Assembly (NCBI RefSeq): GCF_001613065.1
Contig: NZ_BDBQ01000009.1
Span: 102,340 to 166,339, forward strand
Direction: 5' to 3'
DNA from: Nocardia miyunensis NBRC 108239
Lineage (GTDB): Bacteria > Actinomycetota > Actinomycetes > Mycobacteriales > Mycobacteriaceae
DNA: 64,000 nucleotides
Shown: positions 24,021 to 32,651 of the stretch, one piece after another
Position numbering within the stretch: the stretch's first letter is position 1
Layout: every line of letters begins with the position of its first letter
Translations under genes and position numbers: made by a program
Notes under the pieces: generated by a model
The model's database searches: none
The model's input: the letters and a program-made list of their open reading frames with translations, nothing else
Told to the model about the DNA's origin: nothing

Positions 24021-25367
24021 TCAGGCGCCCGCAGCGGTCCGGACCGGGGTGAACCGGCTCTCAACGGGGTCCAGCCCGTAGTGACCGCGCAGGGTGGTGG
24101 CGGTGTATTCGGTCCGGAAGAGGCCGCGCTGCTGCAGGATCGGCACGACGCGGTCCACGAAATCGGTCAGGCCGCCCGGTAGATAAGGCGGCATGATGTT
24201 GAATCCGTCGGCCGCGCCGCCCTCGAACCAGCTCTGCAACTCGTCGGCGATCTGCTCCGGGGTCCCGGCGAAGCTGCGATGACCGCGGCCGCCGCCGAGT
24301 TTGCCGATCAACTGCCGCACGGTCAGGTCCTCACGTTCGGCGAGGTCCTTCACCAGGGTGAATCGGCTCTTACCGCCCTGGATGTCACTCTCGGCGGGCA
24401 GCGGCGGCAGCGGCGCGTCCAGGGCGTGCTCGGTCAGGTCGACGCCCAGCATGCTCGACAGTTGCCGCAGCGCGTAATCGGGTGAGATCAGATCGGTGAA
24501 CTCCTGTTCCAGCGCCCGCGCCTGCTCGGGGGTGTCGGCGATGAACGGAACCAGGCCGGGCAGCACCTTGAGTTCGTCGGGCGAGCGGCCGTACCGGGCC
24601 AGTCTGGACTTCAGGTCGCGGTAGAAGACACGTCCCTCCTCGAGGGTGCGCTGCGCGGTGAACACCGCCTCGGCGTGCCGCGCGGCGAATTCCTTTCCGC
24701 TCTCCGATGATCCGGCCTGCACCAGCAGCGGGCGGCCCTGCGGGCTGCGGGGTGAATTCAACGGGCCGCGCACCCGGAATCGCTCACCCCGGTAATCGAC
24801 CGTGTGCACCTTGTCCGGATCGGCGAAGACGCCCGATTCGGTATCGAGCCGGATCGCCTCGGATTCCCAGCTGTCCCAGAGGTTCAGCGCGACATCGAGG
24901 AATTCCTCGGCCCGTTCGTACCGTCGCGCGTGCTCGGGAATGGCGTCGTAACCGAAGTTGTACGCCTCCTCGGCATTACCGGAGGTGACGATATTCCATC
25001 CGGCCCGCCCGTGACTGATGTGATCGAGCGAGGTGAATTTGCGTGCCAGATTGAACGGTTCGTTGTAGCTGGTGGACGCGGTGGCGATCAGCCCGACGTG
25101 CTCGGTGGCCGTCGCGATCGCCGACAGCAGGGTGATCGGTTCGAACACCGCCGGTGCGTTGCGCTCGATGCGCGGGCCCACGGCCAGGTTGTCGGCGAAG
25201 AACACCGAATCCAGCCGGCCGCGTTCGGCGATGCGGCCCAGCTCCCGGAAGTGCTCGACGTCCAGTAGCCGATGTTCCGCGGTGCGCGGATGCCGCCAGG
25301 CGGCTTCGTGGTGCCCGACGCCCATCAGGAAGGCGTTGATGTGAAAGGTTCTGCCGCGTTGGGGCAT
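24021..25367 (-). CDS. NtaA/SnaA/DszA-family FMN-dependent monooxygenase
   Basis: 448-residue two-component flavin monooxygenase of the bacterial luciferase fold. Family features in order: RTFHINAFLMGVGHHEAAWR, the long substrate helix region LDSVFFADNLAVGP, SPRSPQGRPLLVQAGSSESG (the NtaA/DszA signature around the flavin phosphate), and GTPEQIADELQSWFE near the end. Such enzymes need a separate FMN reductase and cleave C-S or C-N bonds. ATG 25367 has GAAGGA upstream; a longer open frame is only a shadow of the permease gene. It is last in an operon with an SsuABC-like transporter, pointing to desulfonation or another organosulfur oxidation. The substrate is unknown. Confidence 0.87.
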   Translation of the reverse strand: MPQRGRTFHINAFLMGVGHHEAAWRHPRTAEHRLLDVEHFRELGRIAERGRLDSVFFADNLAVGPRIERNAPAVFEPITLLSAIATATEHVGLIATASTSYNEPFNLARKFTSLDHISHGRAGWNIVTSGNAEEAYNFGYDAIPEHARRYERAEEFLDVALNLWDSWESEAIRLDTESGVFADPDKVHTVDYRGERFRVRGPLNSPRSPQGRPLLVQAGSSESGKEFAARHAEAVFTAQRTLEEGRVFYRDLKSRLARYGRSPDELKVLPGLVPFIADTPEQARALEQEFTDLISPDYALRQLSSMLGVDLTEHALDAPLPPLPAESDIQGGKSRFTLVKDLAEREDLTVRQLIGKLGGGRGHRSFAGTPEQIADELQSWFEGGAADGFNIMPPYLPGGLTDFVDRVVPILQQRGLFRTEYTATTLRGHYGLDPVESRFTPVRTAAGA

Positions 25368-25387
25368 CGATGTGAATCCTTCGTTAT

Positions 25388-26380
25388 CTACTGAGAACTG
25401 GTGCGCCAACGAGAAAGTCGGCGTTCGACGGCGATGAGTGCGCCGTTGAAGACCAGTCCCACCAAGGCGATGGCGACGATGCCCGCGTACATGTCGGGGA
25501 TCTGGAAGTTCTGCTGCGCGGCGGTGATCAGATAGCCGAGTCCCGCTCGCGCGCCGACCATCTCGGCCGCGATCAGCACCAGGATCGCGCCCGAGGCCCC
25601 CATCCGCAGACCGGTGAAGATCGAGGGCAGCGCGGAGGGCAGGATCACCTTCCAGAACAGCCGAATCGAGGAGAATCCCAGTGACACAGCGGATTTCACC
25701 AGCAGCGGATCTGCCGTTCGGACACCGGTGATGGTGTTCAGCATGATCGGGAAGAATCCGGCGTAGACCACCAGCGCGACCTTCGAGGTCTCCCCGATCC
25801 CCAGGACCAGGATGAACACCGGCAGCAGGGCCAGCGCGGCGGTGTTGCGGAACAGTTCCAGGATCGGCCCGAGGAAATCGGCCACCGGCCGGAACCATGC
25901 GATCGCCACGCCGACCGGCACACCGATTACCACGGCCAGCGCGAATCCGGTGAGCGAGCGACTCAAGCTCGCCGAGATGTGCTCCCACATCTGCCCGTCG
26001 CGGACCAATTCCACGAACGCCTGCGCGACCGTCGAGAACGGCGGCAGAAAGATCTCGTCGACCAGTCCGATGCGAGGCGCGACCTCCCAGATCGCGAGGA
26101 ACAGCACGATCGCGACCAACGGCTTGCCGAACCGCCACACGGTCCGGCCGAAGCCGCGTGCCAGCCGCGCGCCGGTGAGCCGGGACGCATCGGTCCGGGA
26201 CGGCGCGGACTTCTCCGTCACGACGGCCGCGGCGGCCCCTGCCGCGCCGGTGTCCACGACGCCGATCCGCGAGGCGTCCGGCTGTTCCGCAGCGCGCGAG
26301 GGCGTGGCCGCCCCCGGCGCTCGCGCGGTCTCCGATTCGGTCTCGATCGTGCGATCGGCGATGGTTCGTGCGCTAGACAT
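25388..26380 (-). CDS. ABC transporter permease, SsuC/TauC type
   Basis: 330 residues. About 75 poorly conserved, Ala-rich cytosolic residues precede six membrane segments, beginning PLVAIVLFLAIWEVAPRIGL. The EAA-type cytoplasmic loop is AVSLGFSSIRLFWKVILPSA, which docks the ATPase. The sequence clearly belongs with sulfonate/nitrate/taurine permeases. It overlaps the ATPase gene by 8 bp upstream and is followed after 20 bp by the monooxygenase. The long N-terminal extension is unusual for the family; an internal start could shorten it. Confidence 0.88.
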   Translation of the reverse strand: MSSARTIADRTIETESETARAPGAATPSRAAEQPDASRIGVVDTGAAGAAAAVVTEKSAPSRTDASRLTGARLARGFGRTVWRFGKPLVAIVLFLAIWEVAPRIGLVDEIFLPPFSTVAQAFVELVRDGQMWEHISASLSRSLTGFALAVVIGVPVGVAIAWFRPVADFLGPILELFRNTAALALLPVFILVLGIGETSKVALVVYAGFFPIMLNTITGVRTADPLLVKSAVSLGFSSIRLFWKVILPSALPSIFTGLRMGASGAILVLIAAEMVGARAGLGYLITAAQQNFQIPDMYAGIVAIALVGLVFNGALIAVERRLSRWRTSSQ

Positions 26381-27233
26381 GAGCGGCTCTCCCGTCGGGT
26401 CCCTGTTCGGCCGTGGCGACGCCGCCGAGTTGTTCGACTCGGGCGACCTCGCTCTGCAACAGCGTCCAGATGTGGTGACGAATCTCCCGGAAACGCTCGG
26501 AGGAGCGAATATCCGTGTCCTCGGCAGGATCCGGATCCTCCCGGCGCTCGAGATCGATGTCGACGATCGCCTTGATCCGGCCGGGACGTGAGGTGAGCAC
26601 CGCGACGCGCTGACCGAGATACACCGCTTCGTCGATACCGTGGGTGATGAACAGAATGGTCTTGCCGGTGCTGCGCCAGATCCGTAACAGCTCGTCCTGC
26701 AACGTCTCCCGGGTCTGGGCGTCCAGGGCGGCGAACGGCTCGTCCATCAGCAGCACCTCCGGGTCGAAGGCGAGGCTGCGCGCGATCGCCACGCGCTGCT
26801 TCATCCCGCCGGACAACTCGTGCGGATACCGGTCGCCGAATCCGTTCAGCCCCACCAGTTCCAGATAGTGCTCGGCGATCGAGCGACGCTCACGACGGCG
26901 AATTCCCTTGGCCTCCAGGCCGAATTCGATATTGCCCCGCGCGGTGCGCCACGGCAGCAGCGCGTACTGCTGGAATACGATGCCGCGGTCCAGGCCCGGT
27001 CCGGTGATCGGCCGCCCGTCCAGCAGCAACTGCCCACCGCTGGGCTTGCTCAGGCCGCCCAGCAGATCCAGCAGTGTCGATTTACCCGAACCGCTCGGAC
27101 CGACCAGCACGAGGAACTCACCCTCGGTCAGCTCGAGGCTCACGTCCTCCAGCGCGGTGAAACTATCCCGCTCGCCACGCACCCGGAACTCCTTGCGCAC
27201 TCCGTCGAGGACGAGTTTGGCCGGCGTGCTCAT
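26373..27233 (-). CDS. ABC transporter ATPase, SsuB/TauB type
   Basis: 286 residues with all ABC motifs: Walker A GPSGSGKST, Q-loop in FQQYALLPWRT, signature LSGGMKQRVAIARSLAFDP, Walker B VLLMDEPF with the D-loop AALD, and the H-loop ITHGIDEA. LLPWRT after the Q-loop is typical of the sulfonate/taurine/nitrate subfamily. It starts with an ATGA overlap after the binding-protein gene and overlaps the permease gene by 8 bp, so the operon is tightly coupled. The C-terminus is about 30 residues longer than that of E. coli SsuB. Confidence 0.92.
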   Translation of the reverse strand: MSTPAKLVLDGVRKEFRVRGERDSFTALEDVSLELTEGEFLVLVGPSGSGKSTLLDLLGGLSKPSGGQLLLDGRPITGPGLDRGIVFQQYALLPWRTARGNIEFGLEAKGIRRRERRSIAEHYLELVGLNGFGDRYPHELSGGMKQRVAIARSLAFDPEVLLMDEPFAALDAQTRETLQDELLRIWRSTGKTILFITHGIDEAVYLGQRVAVLTSRPGRIKAIVDIDLERREDPDPAEDTDIRSSERFREIRHHIWTLLQSEVARVEQLGGVATAEQGPDGRAAHV

Positions 27234-28306
27234 TTCGCCACCTCTTCACCGTTGGGGCCGCTGTTCGGCGGATACTTGCCGTTGGCGTAGGGATTGAATT
27301 CATTGGTGTAGATGTCTTTCGCCGCGACCTTGCCCGCCGGCAACTGCTTGTTGCGCACCAGCCAATCGATCCAGATCTGCAGTTCCCGCTCCGCGATCAC
27401 CGCTCCGGGAACGGGGATGCCGGAGCTCTTGTAGTACTTCAGCAGACCGGAGTTCTCGTTGCGGCCGCGCTTGTGGATGATGTCGGCGAAACGAGCCACC
27501 ACCTGATCACGCGGGGTCAGTTGCAGCCAGCGGGTGGCACGGGCGGTGCCCTGCACGAAATCCCGGACCGCGTCCGGGTGCTGCGCGATGAAGTCCTTGC
27601 GGAAGACGTATGTGCCGTAATCGAATTGGCCGAACAGATTCTTGTCGGTGTAGAGCGTGTGCACACCGCCGCGAGCGACGGCCGTCTCCAGGTACACGCC
27701 CTGGAGAGCGGCCACGTCGATCTGTCCGGTGCGCAACGCCTCCTCGGTGCTGGTGGGCGGCAACACCACGAATTGGACCTGCGCGATCTCCGGTTCGCTG
27801 AGCCCCTGCTCGTGCAACCACTCACGGGTGATGAACTCGTGATGCGCGCCGAGGGTGTTGACACCGACCTTCTTGCCGATCAGGTCCCGAGCGGTCTTGA
27901 TTCCCGAGTCGTCGCGCACGAAATAACCGGTGTAGGACTTCTCGTCCGCGCCGTACGAGCTGAGCACCGAGGTGACCGGCGCCCCACCGGCGATCAGTTT
28001 GACCACCGCGCCGTTGAACGCGCTGCCGAATTCGACCTGTTTGGTGGCCGCGGCCTGGATGTTCGCCGGGCCACTGGTCGTATCGCCCAGCCACTGCAAT
28101 TGAATCTTGGAAAAGTACCCCAGATCCGCGGCCAGCTCGTAGGGCTGGACGGTACCGGTGGCGCCCTGGTAGCGCAGGATGGTCTTACCGTCTGCGGTGG
28201 TGCTCACCCCGTGGGTACCGCAGGCGCTGAGCACGGCGACGACGAGCGGGACAAGAGTGCAGGCGATTGCGCGCATCGCGCGGGACCGCCGTAATCGGAA
28301 CAGCAT
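27230..28306 (-). CDS. Substrate-binding lipoprotein of an SsuA-like organosulfur transporter
   Basis: 358 residues. The N-terminus is a lipoprotein signal: positive LRRSR, hydrophobic CTLVPLVVAVLSAC with lipobox LSAC. The mature part is an NMT1/SsuA-type type II binding protein: LRYQGATGTVQPYELAADLG, GVNTLGAHHEFITREWL and DVAALQGVYLETAVARGG. It captures an aliphatic sulfonate-like compound outside the membrane and delivers it to the permease. ATG 28306 is chosen; a TTG one codon earlier is possible, and the ribosome binding site is poor, consistent with control by the leader peptide 110 bp upstream. Confidence 0.88.
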   Translation of the reverse strand: MLFRLRRSRAMRAIACTLVPLVVAVLSACGTHGVSTTADGKTILRYQGATGTVQPYELAADLGYFSKIQLQWLGDTTSGPANIQAAATKQVEFGSAFNGAVVKLIAGGAPVTSVLSSYGADEKSYTGYFVRDDSGIKTARDLIGKKVGVNTLGAHHEFITREWLHEQGLSEPEIAQVQFVVLPPTSTEEALRTGQIDVAALQGVYLETAVARGGVHTLYTDKNLFGQFDYGTYVFRKDFIAQHPDAVRDFVQGTARATRWLQLTPRDQVVARFADIIHKRGRNENSGLLKYYKSSGIPVPGAVIAERELQIWIDWLVRNKQLPAGKVAAKDIYTNEFNPYANGKYPPNSGPNGEEVAK

Positions 28307-28366
28307 CAACTGGTACTTTCACTGAATACGCTTGTGGTAGAGCGTGTCTGGATCGACTGAGCCATC

Positions 28367-28414
28367 GGTACGCCAGCGGCGTCCGGATCGGTGAGTGCGG
28401 CGTCGGACCGACGC
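28367..28414 (-). promoter_or_regulatory. Candidate attenuator hairpins between leader peptide and transporter operon
   Basis: One nt after the leader stop, GCGTCGG-N-CCGACGC (28400-28414) is a 15-bp palindrome. A second hairpin follows at 28367-28384: on the minus strand GGACGCC pairs with GGCGT plus CC around GCT, with one bulged A. GTCCG in the first arm can also pair with the CGGAC of the second, so alternative folds exist. This is the arrangement expected of leader-controlled expression, but folding has not been computed. Confidence 0.5.
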
Positions 28415-28415
28415 T

Positions 28416-28493
28416 TCAGGCGCGACAGGTGGCCGAGGCCAAGCGCATCAGATCGACGGTGCGGCGCCGGGTCAGCGGAACGAACAGGGTCAT
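28416..28493 (-). CDS. Cysteine-responsive leader peptide upstream of the organosulfur operon
   Basis: A 25-codon frame with a near-perfect ribosome binding site, AAAGGAG 5 nt before ATG 28493. It begins MTLFVPLTRRRT and ends VDLMRLASATCRA, stop TGA at 28416-28418. The R-x-x-x-D-L-x-R-x-x-S-A-x-C-R pattern is that of the 'putative leader peptides' found upstream of sulfur-assimilation genes in many actinobacteria. Cysteine-codon leaders acting as cysteine-responsive attenuators have been shown experimentally in mycobacteria. A single TGT Cys codon near the end would make translation sensitive to charged tRNA-Cys and thereby govern the transporter-monooxygenase operon. It is followed immediately by a 15-bp palindrome. 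Confidence 0.85.
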   Translation of the reverse strand: MTLFVPLTRRRTVDLMRLASATCRA

Positions 28494-28724
28494 CCCAGCT
28501 CCTTTGCAACCGTGGGGAGTTCACGGTGATCCGGATGGATCATCATGGTGTCAGTTGGCCGAACCTATCGAGGAACTATGGCCGTATACCGGGCCCGCGA
28601 CAAGAGTTGCGCGCAGCCCGAGCCGATACCTGTTCCGGCTGCCGGGTGGTGTGCCGTACCCCCGGCGCGAGCAGATTAAGGTTTGTGGTGACAAGTGGAT
28701 CCGAACCTGCGAGGAGCCGACCGG

Positions 28725-30362
28725 GTGCTGCGAGACGTTACCGTTGCCGCCGCGGTGATCGTGATCGCCGCGGCCACCGCACAGCCGTGCGCCGCCGCCC
28801 CGCTGCCGTGGGCGCCCTCGCCCGTGAACGCCTGTGGCGAAACGGGTTTCGATCCGCAGGCCCGGACGCCGAATCCGGCGGTTCCGGCCCCGCCGCCCGC
28901 ACCGGCGCAGCCGCCCACCATCCAGATCCAGGTGGTGCAGCCCAAGATCACGCCGGTGAAGATTCCCAAGCAGGTCTACAACACCCGGATCGCACCGGCG
29001 GCGCTCCCGGCCGACATGTGCGCCAATCCGTGCCCGCAACTGGCCGATGGGCGCACCCGAACCTCCTATCCGATTCCGCCGGGTACGCCGACCTGGCCCG
29101 AGGGCCCGCCGAAGCCGGCGACCACAACCGCGCCGACCACCACGCCGCAGCCCACCACACCGCCGCCGACCAGCACGCCACCGGCGAGCCCGTGGCAGCT
29201 GCCGAAACTGCAGATCGTCCCGCAGCCGGAGACGATCCCCCTGCCGGTCACGCTGCTCGGCCCGGATGTCACCGGACCACGCCCGCAACCGGTTCCGCCC
29301 GTTGTCCATCCGCCGGTGCAGCCCGCACCGGTCACGCGCCCGCTCGCACCCTTCCGGATCCGCGACGTCTACCCCGTGACGCAGCTGACCGGACCCGGAT
29401 CGCAGAACCGCACCGATGTGCGCTGGCAGGTGGACGACACCGATCTGGGCCTGATGTGGGAATCCGCGCCGGGCCGGGTCGCCGTCGCCTTCGGCGACAC
29501 GTTCGGCCCGGGTTTCCGGGACGGCGGCCCGAGCGGTACGAACTGGCGCAGCAACGTCATCGGCTTCAGCTCCGATCACGACCTCGCGCAGGGCATGAAG
29601 ATCGACAGCATGGTCTCCGACGCGCCCTGTCACGCCACGGAGGTGCTCGGCAGTTACAAGGTGAACAACTTCGAGATCACCGTCATCCCGACATCCGGTT
29701 TCGCCCTGGGCGATCGGCAGTACCTGAGCTACATGTCGGTCGCGCGCTGGGCCAAGAAGCCGGGGCGCTGGTGGACCAATTACGGCGGCCTGGCCTATTC
29801 CGACGACGGCGGGCAGACCTGGGTGGACGACGAGCACGTGCGCTGGGACAACGTCTTCGGCCAGGGGCAGTTCCAAGTGGTGGCGATGGTGCCGCACGAC
29901 GGTTACGTCTACCTGTTCGGCACGCCCAACGGACGTTTCGGCACCATCGCCCTCGCGCGCGTCCCGCAAGCCGACGTGCTGAACAAAACGGCCTACCAGT
30001 ACTGGATCGACGGCTTCTGGCGACCGACCTTCCAGGTGCCCACGCCGGGCGGCGCGGGGATCGAGCTGTCGGCCAGCCCCATCATGTCCGGTATCGCCGG
30101 GGAACTGTCGGTCCGCTACGACACGGCCGCGGGACGCTGGGAGATGAGCTACCTCGACGCCGACAACAATGTGCTGCTGCTACGCCGGTCCACCACCCCG
30201 CAGGGCACCTGGTCCGCGCCCGCCACCCTGCTGCACACCGAGGACTATCCCTCGGGCTACGGCGGCTTCATGCACCCCTGGTCCACCGCGCACGATCTCT
30301 ATTTCACCCTGTCCGAATGGCGTCACTACAACGTCTACCTCATGCACGCCTCCATCGGTTGA
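28725..30362 (+). CDS. Secreted DUF4185-domain protein with Pro/Thr-rich linker
   Basis: 545 residues. An N-terminal signal peptide (VTVAAAVIVIAAATAQPCAA) is followed by a low-complexity Pro/Thr stretch (about residues 45-190) and a C-terminal DUF4185 domain starting near IRDVYPVTQLTGPGSQNRTD. That domain is related to beta-propeller glycan-active folds; features include VAFGDTFGPGF, YGGLAYSDDGGQTWVDD and GYVYLFGTPNGRFG. Mycobacterial homologues are secreted and uncharacterised. GTG 28725 is preferred over GTG 28695 because GAGGAG lies 8 nt before it and the signal peptide then begins directly. It is divergent from the sulfur operon, without evident functional link. Confidence 0.82.
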   Translation: MLRDVTVAAAVIVIAAATAQPCAAAPLPWAPSPVNACGETGFDPQARTPNPAVPAPPPAPAQPPTIQIQVVQPKITPVKIPKQVYNTRIAPAALPADMCANPCPQLADGRTRTSYPIPPGTPTWPEGPPKPATTTAPTTTPQPTTPPPTSTPPASPWQLPKLQIVPQPETIPLPVTLLGPDVTGPRPQPVPPVVHPPVQPAPVTRPLAPFRIRDVYPVTQLTGPGSQNRTDVRWQVDDTDLGLMWESAPGRVAVAFGDTFGPGFRDGGPSGTNWRSNVIGFSSDHDLAQGMKIDSMVSDAPCHATEVLGSYKVNNFEITVIPTSGFALGDRQYLSYMSVARWAKKPGRWWTNYGGLAYSDDGGQTWVDDEHVRWDNVFGQGQFQVVAMVPHDGYVYLFGTPNGRFGTIALARVPQADVLNKTAYQYWIDGFWRPTFQVPTPGGAGIELSASPIMSGIAGELSVRYDTAAGRWEMSYLDADNNVLLLRRSTTPQGTWSAPATLLHTEDYPSGYGGFMHPWSTAHDLYFTLSEWRHYNVYLMHASIG

Positions 30363-30578
30363 CATCGGCCTGCCCAATGCACTTCGCCGGACCGCCCGTT
30401 CCCCGGCCCGGCCGACCGGTCGCACCGGCATCGTCGGCGACACTCAGCGAGGTTGCCGGGTCGGCCACCCCGCGCATCCGGAGATCGATGGCGACCGGGT
30501 CCGTCCACCCGGTGATCCGCCCCCGCAGCGCGAAATATCAAGCGACACAGGTCCATAGATCACCGGCAGGAGACAATG

Positions 30579-32030
30579 ATGACCAGCGGACAACAACCAC
30601 TCACCGTCGATGAGGGCGACCTGGACCATCGCGCCGCGCTGGACGATCTGCTGGCGAATCTCGGATTGTCGGCGGCCGATGCCGGAGGCGAGGTCGTCTT
30701 CGACGGGCAGGATCCGATTCTGGCGGCACGGCATCGGCTGGGCGCGTGCATCGGGATTCCGCTCATGGGTGCGGCCGTCGGCGCGGTCGCGGTGCATCGG
30801 CGTCGCGGCGGGCCCGCGCAGGATCTGCGCCTGGACCTGCGCCAGGCCGTGCACGGCATCACCCCGCACGCGTTCTGGCATCCCACCCTCGCCGGTGAGC
30901 TGCCGCCGTTCCCGCTGGTGGCGGACAATCCCTTCCTGCTCGCGCCGTATCGCACCGCCGACGGACGCACCGTGATGGCCTCGGGGGTGTATCCGCATCT
31001 GGCCGCGAAATGGTGCCGGTTCCTCGATGTCCCACCGGATTACGCGAAGGTCGCCGACGCGTTCGCCGCGCGCGACGCCTTCGAACTGGAGGAGGCCGCG
31101 AACGCCGCCGGACTGCCGCTGTGCGTGGCGCGGACGCCGGACGAATGGCTCGCCCACCCGCAAGGCGCGCTGCTGGCCACCCAGCCGGTGATCGGCCTGC
31201 ACCGCGTCGGTGACGCTCCCGTGCACGAGTTCAGCTCGGCCGCAAGGCCTTTGGACGACATCCGGGTGTTGTCGTGCACGCACGCCATCGCCGGTCCGAC
31301 AGTCGGGCGCACCCTCGCCGAACAGGGTGCGGACGTACTGTGCGCCACCCGCCCCAACGACTACGAGCACGATTTCATCTATGCCGAGGCCAATGTCGGC
31401 TCCCGCAGCGCCTATGTCGATCTCGATACCGACTCCGGCCGCGAACGCGCCGATCGGCTCCTGGCGGATGCGCACATCGTGGTCAACAACCATCGCGGCG
31501 ACAAGCTCGAGAAACTCGGTCTCGACCCAGCACAGCTCGCGGCCCGGTACCCGGGGATCATCGTCGTCTCGGTCACCTGCTACGGCTCCGAGGGGCCGTG
31601 GCGGACCCGCGGCGGATTCGACATGAACGGCTCGGCCGCGTCGGGCCTGATGAGTATCGAGGGCGGAACCGGGCATCCGAAACTCCCCGTCACCGGCATG
31701 ATCAACGATTTCATCACCGGCTACATGGGCGCCATCGGGGCCCTCGCCGCGCTCGTGAAGCGCGGTACCGAGGGCGGATCCTGGCACGTCACGGTCAACC
31801 TCACCCGCACCGCGATGTGGTATCAGACGCTCGGCCTGGTCGACCCGGCCGATGCGGGCTCCGATGATCGGCACACCCTGCTCGAACCCGCCGCCTACGA
31901 TGCCGCGAGCCCGCTCGGCGACGTGCACATGCTCGCCCCGCCGGTCCGGTTCTCGCACACCGCGCCCGCCTGGCCGGACCCGCCGCTGGTGCCTCGCGGC
32001 TCGAGCCGCCCGCGGTGGCGCACCGTATGA
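30579..32030 (+). CDS. CaiB/BaiF-type (family III) CoA-transferase
   Basis: 483 residues. The C-terminal half shows the family III core: LDDIRVLSCTHAIAGPTVGR (usually D.RVLD.T....GP.....L...GADV), then SRSAYVDLDTDSGRE, LLADAHIVVNNHRGDKLEKL, IIVVSVTCYGSEGPW and GFDMNGSAASGL. The N-terminal half is a second, diverged copy of the fold (HAFWHPTLAG, LAPYRTADGRTVMA), so this is the fused two-lobe version. It would move CoA between carboxylic acids; acceptors are unknown. The second of two adjacent ATGs is chosen because AGGAG is then 6 nt upstream. It stands alone. Confidence 0.83.
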   Translation: MTSGQQPLTVDEGDLDHRAALDDLLANLGLSAADAGGEVVFDGQDPILAARHRLGACIGIPLMGAAVGAVAVHRRRGGPAQDLRLDLRQAVHGITPHAFWHPTLAGELPPFPLVADNPFLLAPYRTADGRTVMASGVYPHLAAKWCRFLDVPPDYAKVADAFAARDAFELEEAANAAGLPLCVARTPDEWLAHPQGALLATQPVIGLHRVGDAPVHEFSSAARPLDDIRVLSCTHAIAGPTVGRTLAEQGADVLCATRPNDYEHDFIYAEANVGSRSAYVDLDTDSGRERADRLLADAHIVVNNHRGDKLEKLGLDPAQLAARYPGIIVVSVTCYGSEGPWRTRGGFDMNGSAASGLMSIEGGTGHPKLPVTGMINDFITGYMGAIGALAALVKRGTEGGSWHVTVNLTRTAMWYQTLGLVDPADAGSDDRHTLLEPAAYDAASPLGDVHMLAPPVRFSHTAPAWPDPPLVPRGSSRPRWRTV

Positions 32031-32111
32031 GCCACTCTTTTCCCTCAGCGTGACCGAGCGGTTTGGGCAAGAATGGCCCCGAAAGGTCGATCCGAACAAA
32101 GGATTACACAG

Positions 32112-32540
32112 ATGCGACGACCAGCATGGACACGTGCGGCGGCAACCGTGGCACTCGCGACCCCCACCGCGCTCGCGGCGCTCGTGATGCCCGCGGCCAC
32201 GGCCGCGCCCGCGTTGGCGGCGCCGGATGCGCGGTTCAACGCGTCCGCGCCCGGCACGGTCACCGCGACCGTGCACAACAAGAACACCCAGCAGGGCACC
32301 GTCTGCTGGGCGACCGACACCGACAGCAAGACCGTCTTCGGCAGCGGCGGCCAGGATTCGTACGCCGGTCCCGGCCGGACGATCACCGTATCGATCCGGA
32401 ATCTGCCGAACGGCCGGATCCACGCGCAGGCGTTCTGCGCGTACCACACCCCGCCGCTGGGTTCGCACGACTACACCTCGTCCACGCCGCCCACGACGGT
32501 CACCGTCACCGGCGGCGCGCCCAGCGGCAGCGCCGGGTAG
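32112..32540 (+). CDS. Small secreted protein of unknown function
   Basis: 142-residue precursor beginning MRRPAWTRAAATVALATPTA with an Ala-rich signal peptide ending near ATAAPALAAPDA. The mature part of about 100 residues has two Cys (in GTVCWATD and AFCAYH), likely a disulfide, and an alternating beta-strand pattern (GTVTATVHNKN, RTITVSIRNLPNG) suggesting an immunoglobulin-like beta sandwich. I do not recognise the family. AAAGGA about 9 nt before ATG 32112 supports this start over an upstream in-frame ATG at 32073. Confidence 0.65.
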   Translation: MRRPAWTRAAATVALATPTALAALVMPAATAAPALAAPDARFNASAPGTVTATVHNKNTQQGTVCWATDTDSKTVFGSGGQDSYAGPGRTITVSIRNLPNGRIHAQAFCAYHTPPLGSHDYTSSTPPTTVTVTGGAPSGSAG

Positions 32541-32622
32541 CCAGTCGGTTCCCGGGCCCGTAGAGATGCGCGACGGCCGGGCTCGCGGCGTCCGTCAGGC
32601 CCGCGGGCCCGGCCGCGCCGTC

Positions 32623-32639
32623 TCCGACTTGTGGTCGGA
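32623..32639. terminator. Hairpin TCCGAC-TTGTG-GTCGGA
   Basis: A perfect 6-bp stem with a 5-nt loop, followed by TATCTCT on the plus strand, lies 82 bp after the small secreted protein gene and 12 bp from the stop of the convergent MFS gene. A good candidate for a bidirectional terminator. Confidence 0.55.
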
Positions 32640-32651
32640 TATCTCTGGGGC

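Noticed and set aside
24021..26138. Possible 705-residue monooxygenase with a large N-terminal extension
   Set aside because: The extension overlaps the permease gene in another frame and has no domain; ATG 25367 with a ribosome binding site gives the normal family length.
28391..30613. A 740-codon plus-strand frame over the DUF4185 gene
   Set aside because: Arg/Pro/Gly-rich composition and no domains; the overlapping DUF4185 frame has a signal peptide, ribosome binding site and conserved motifs.
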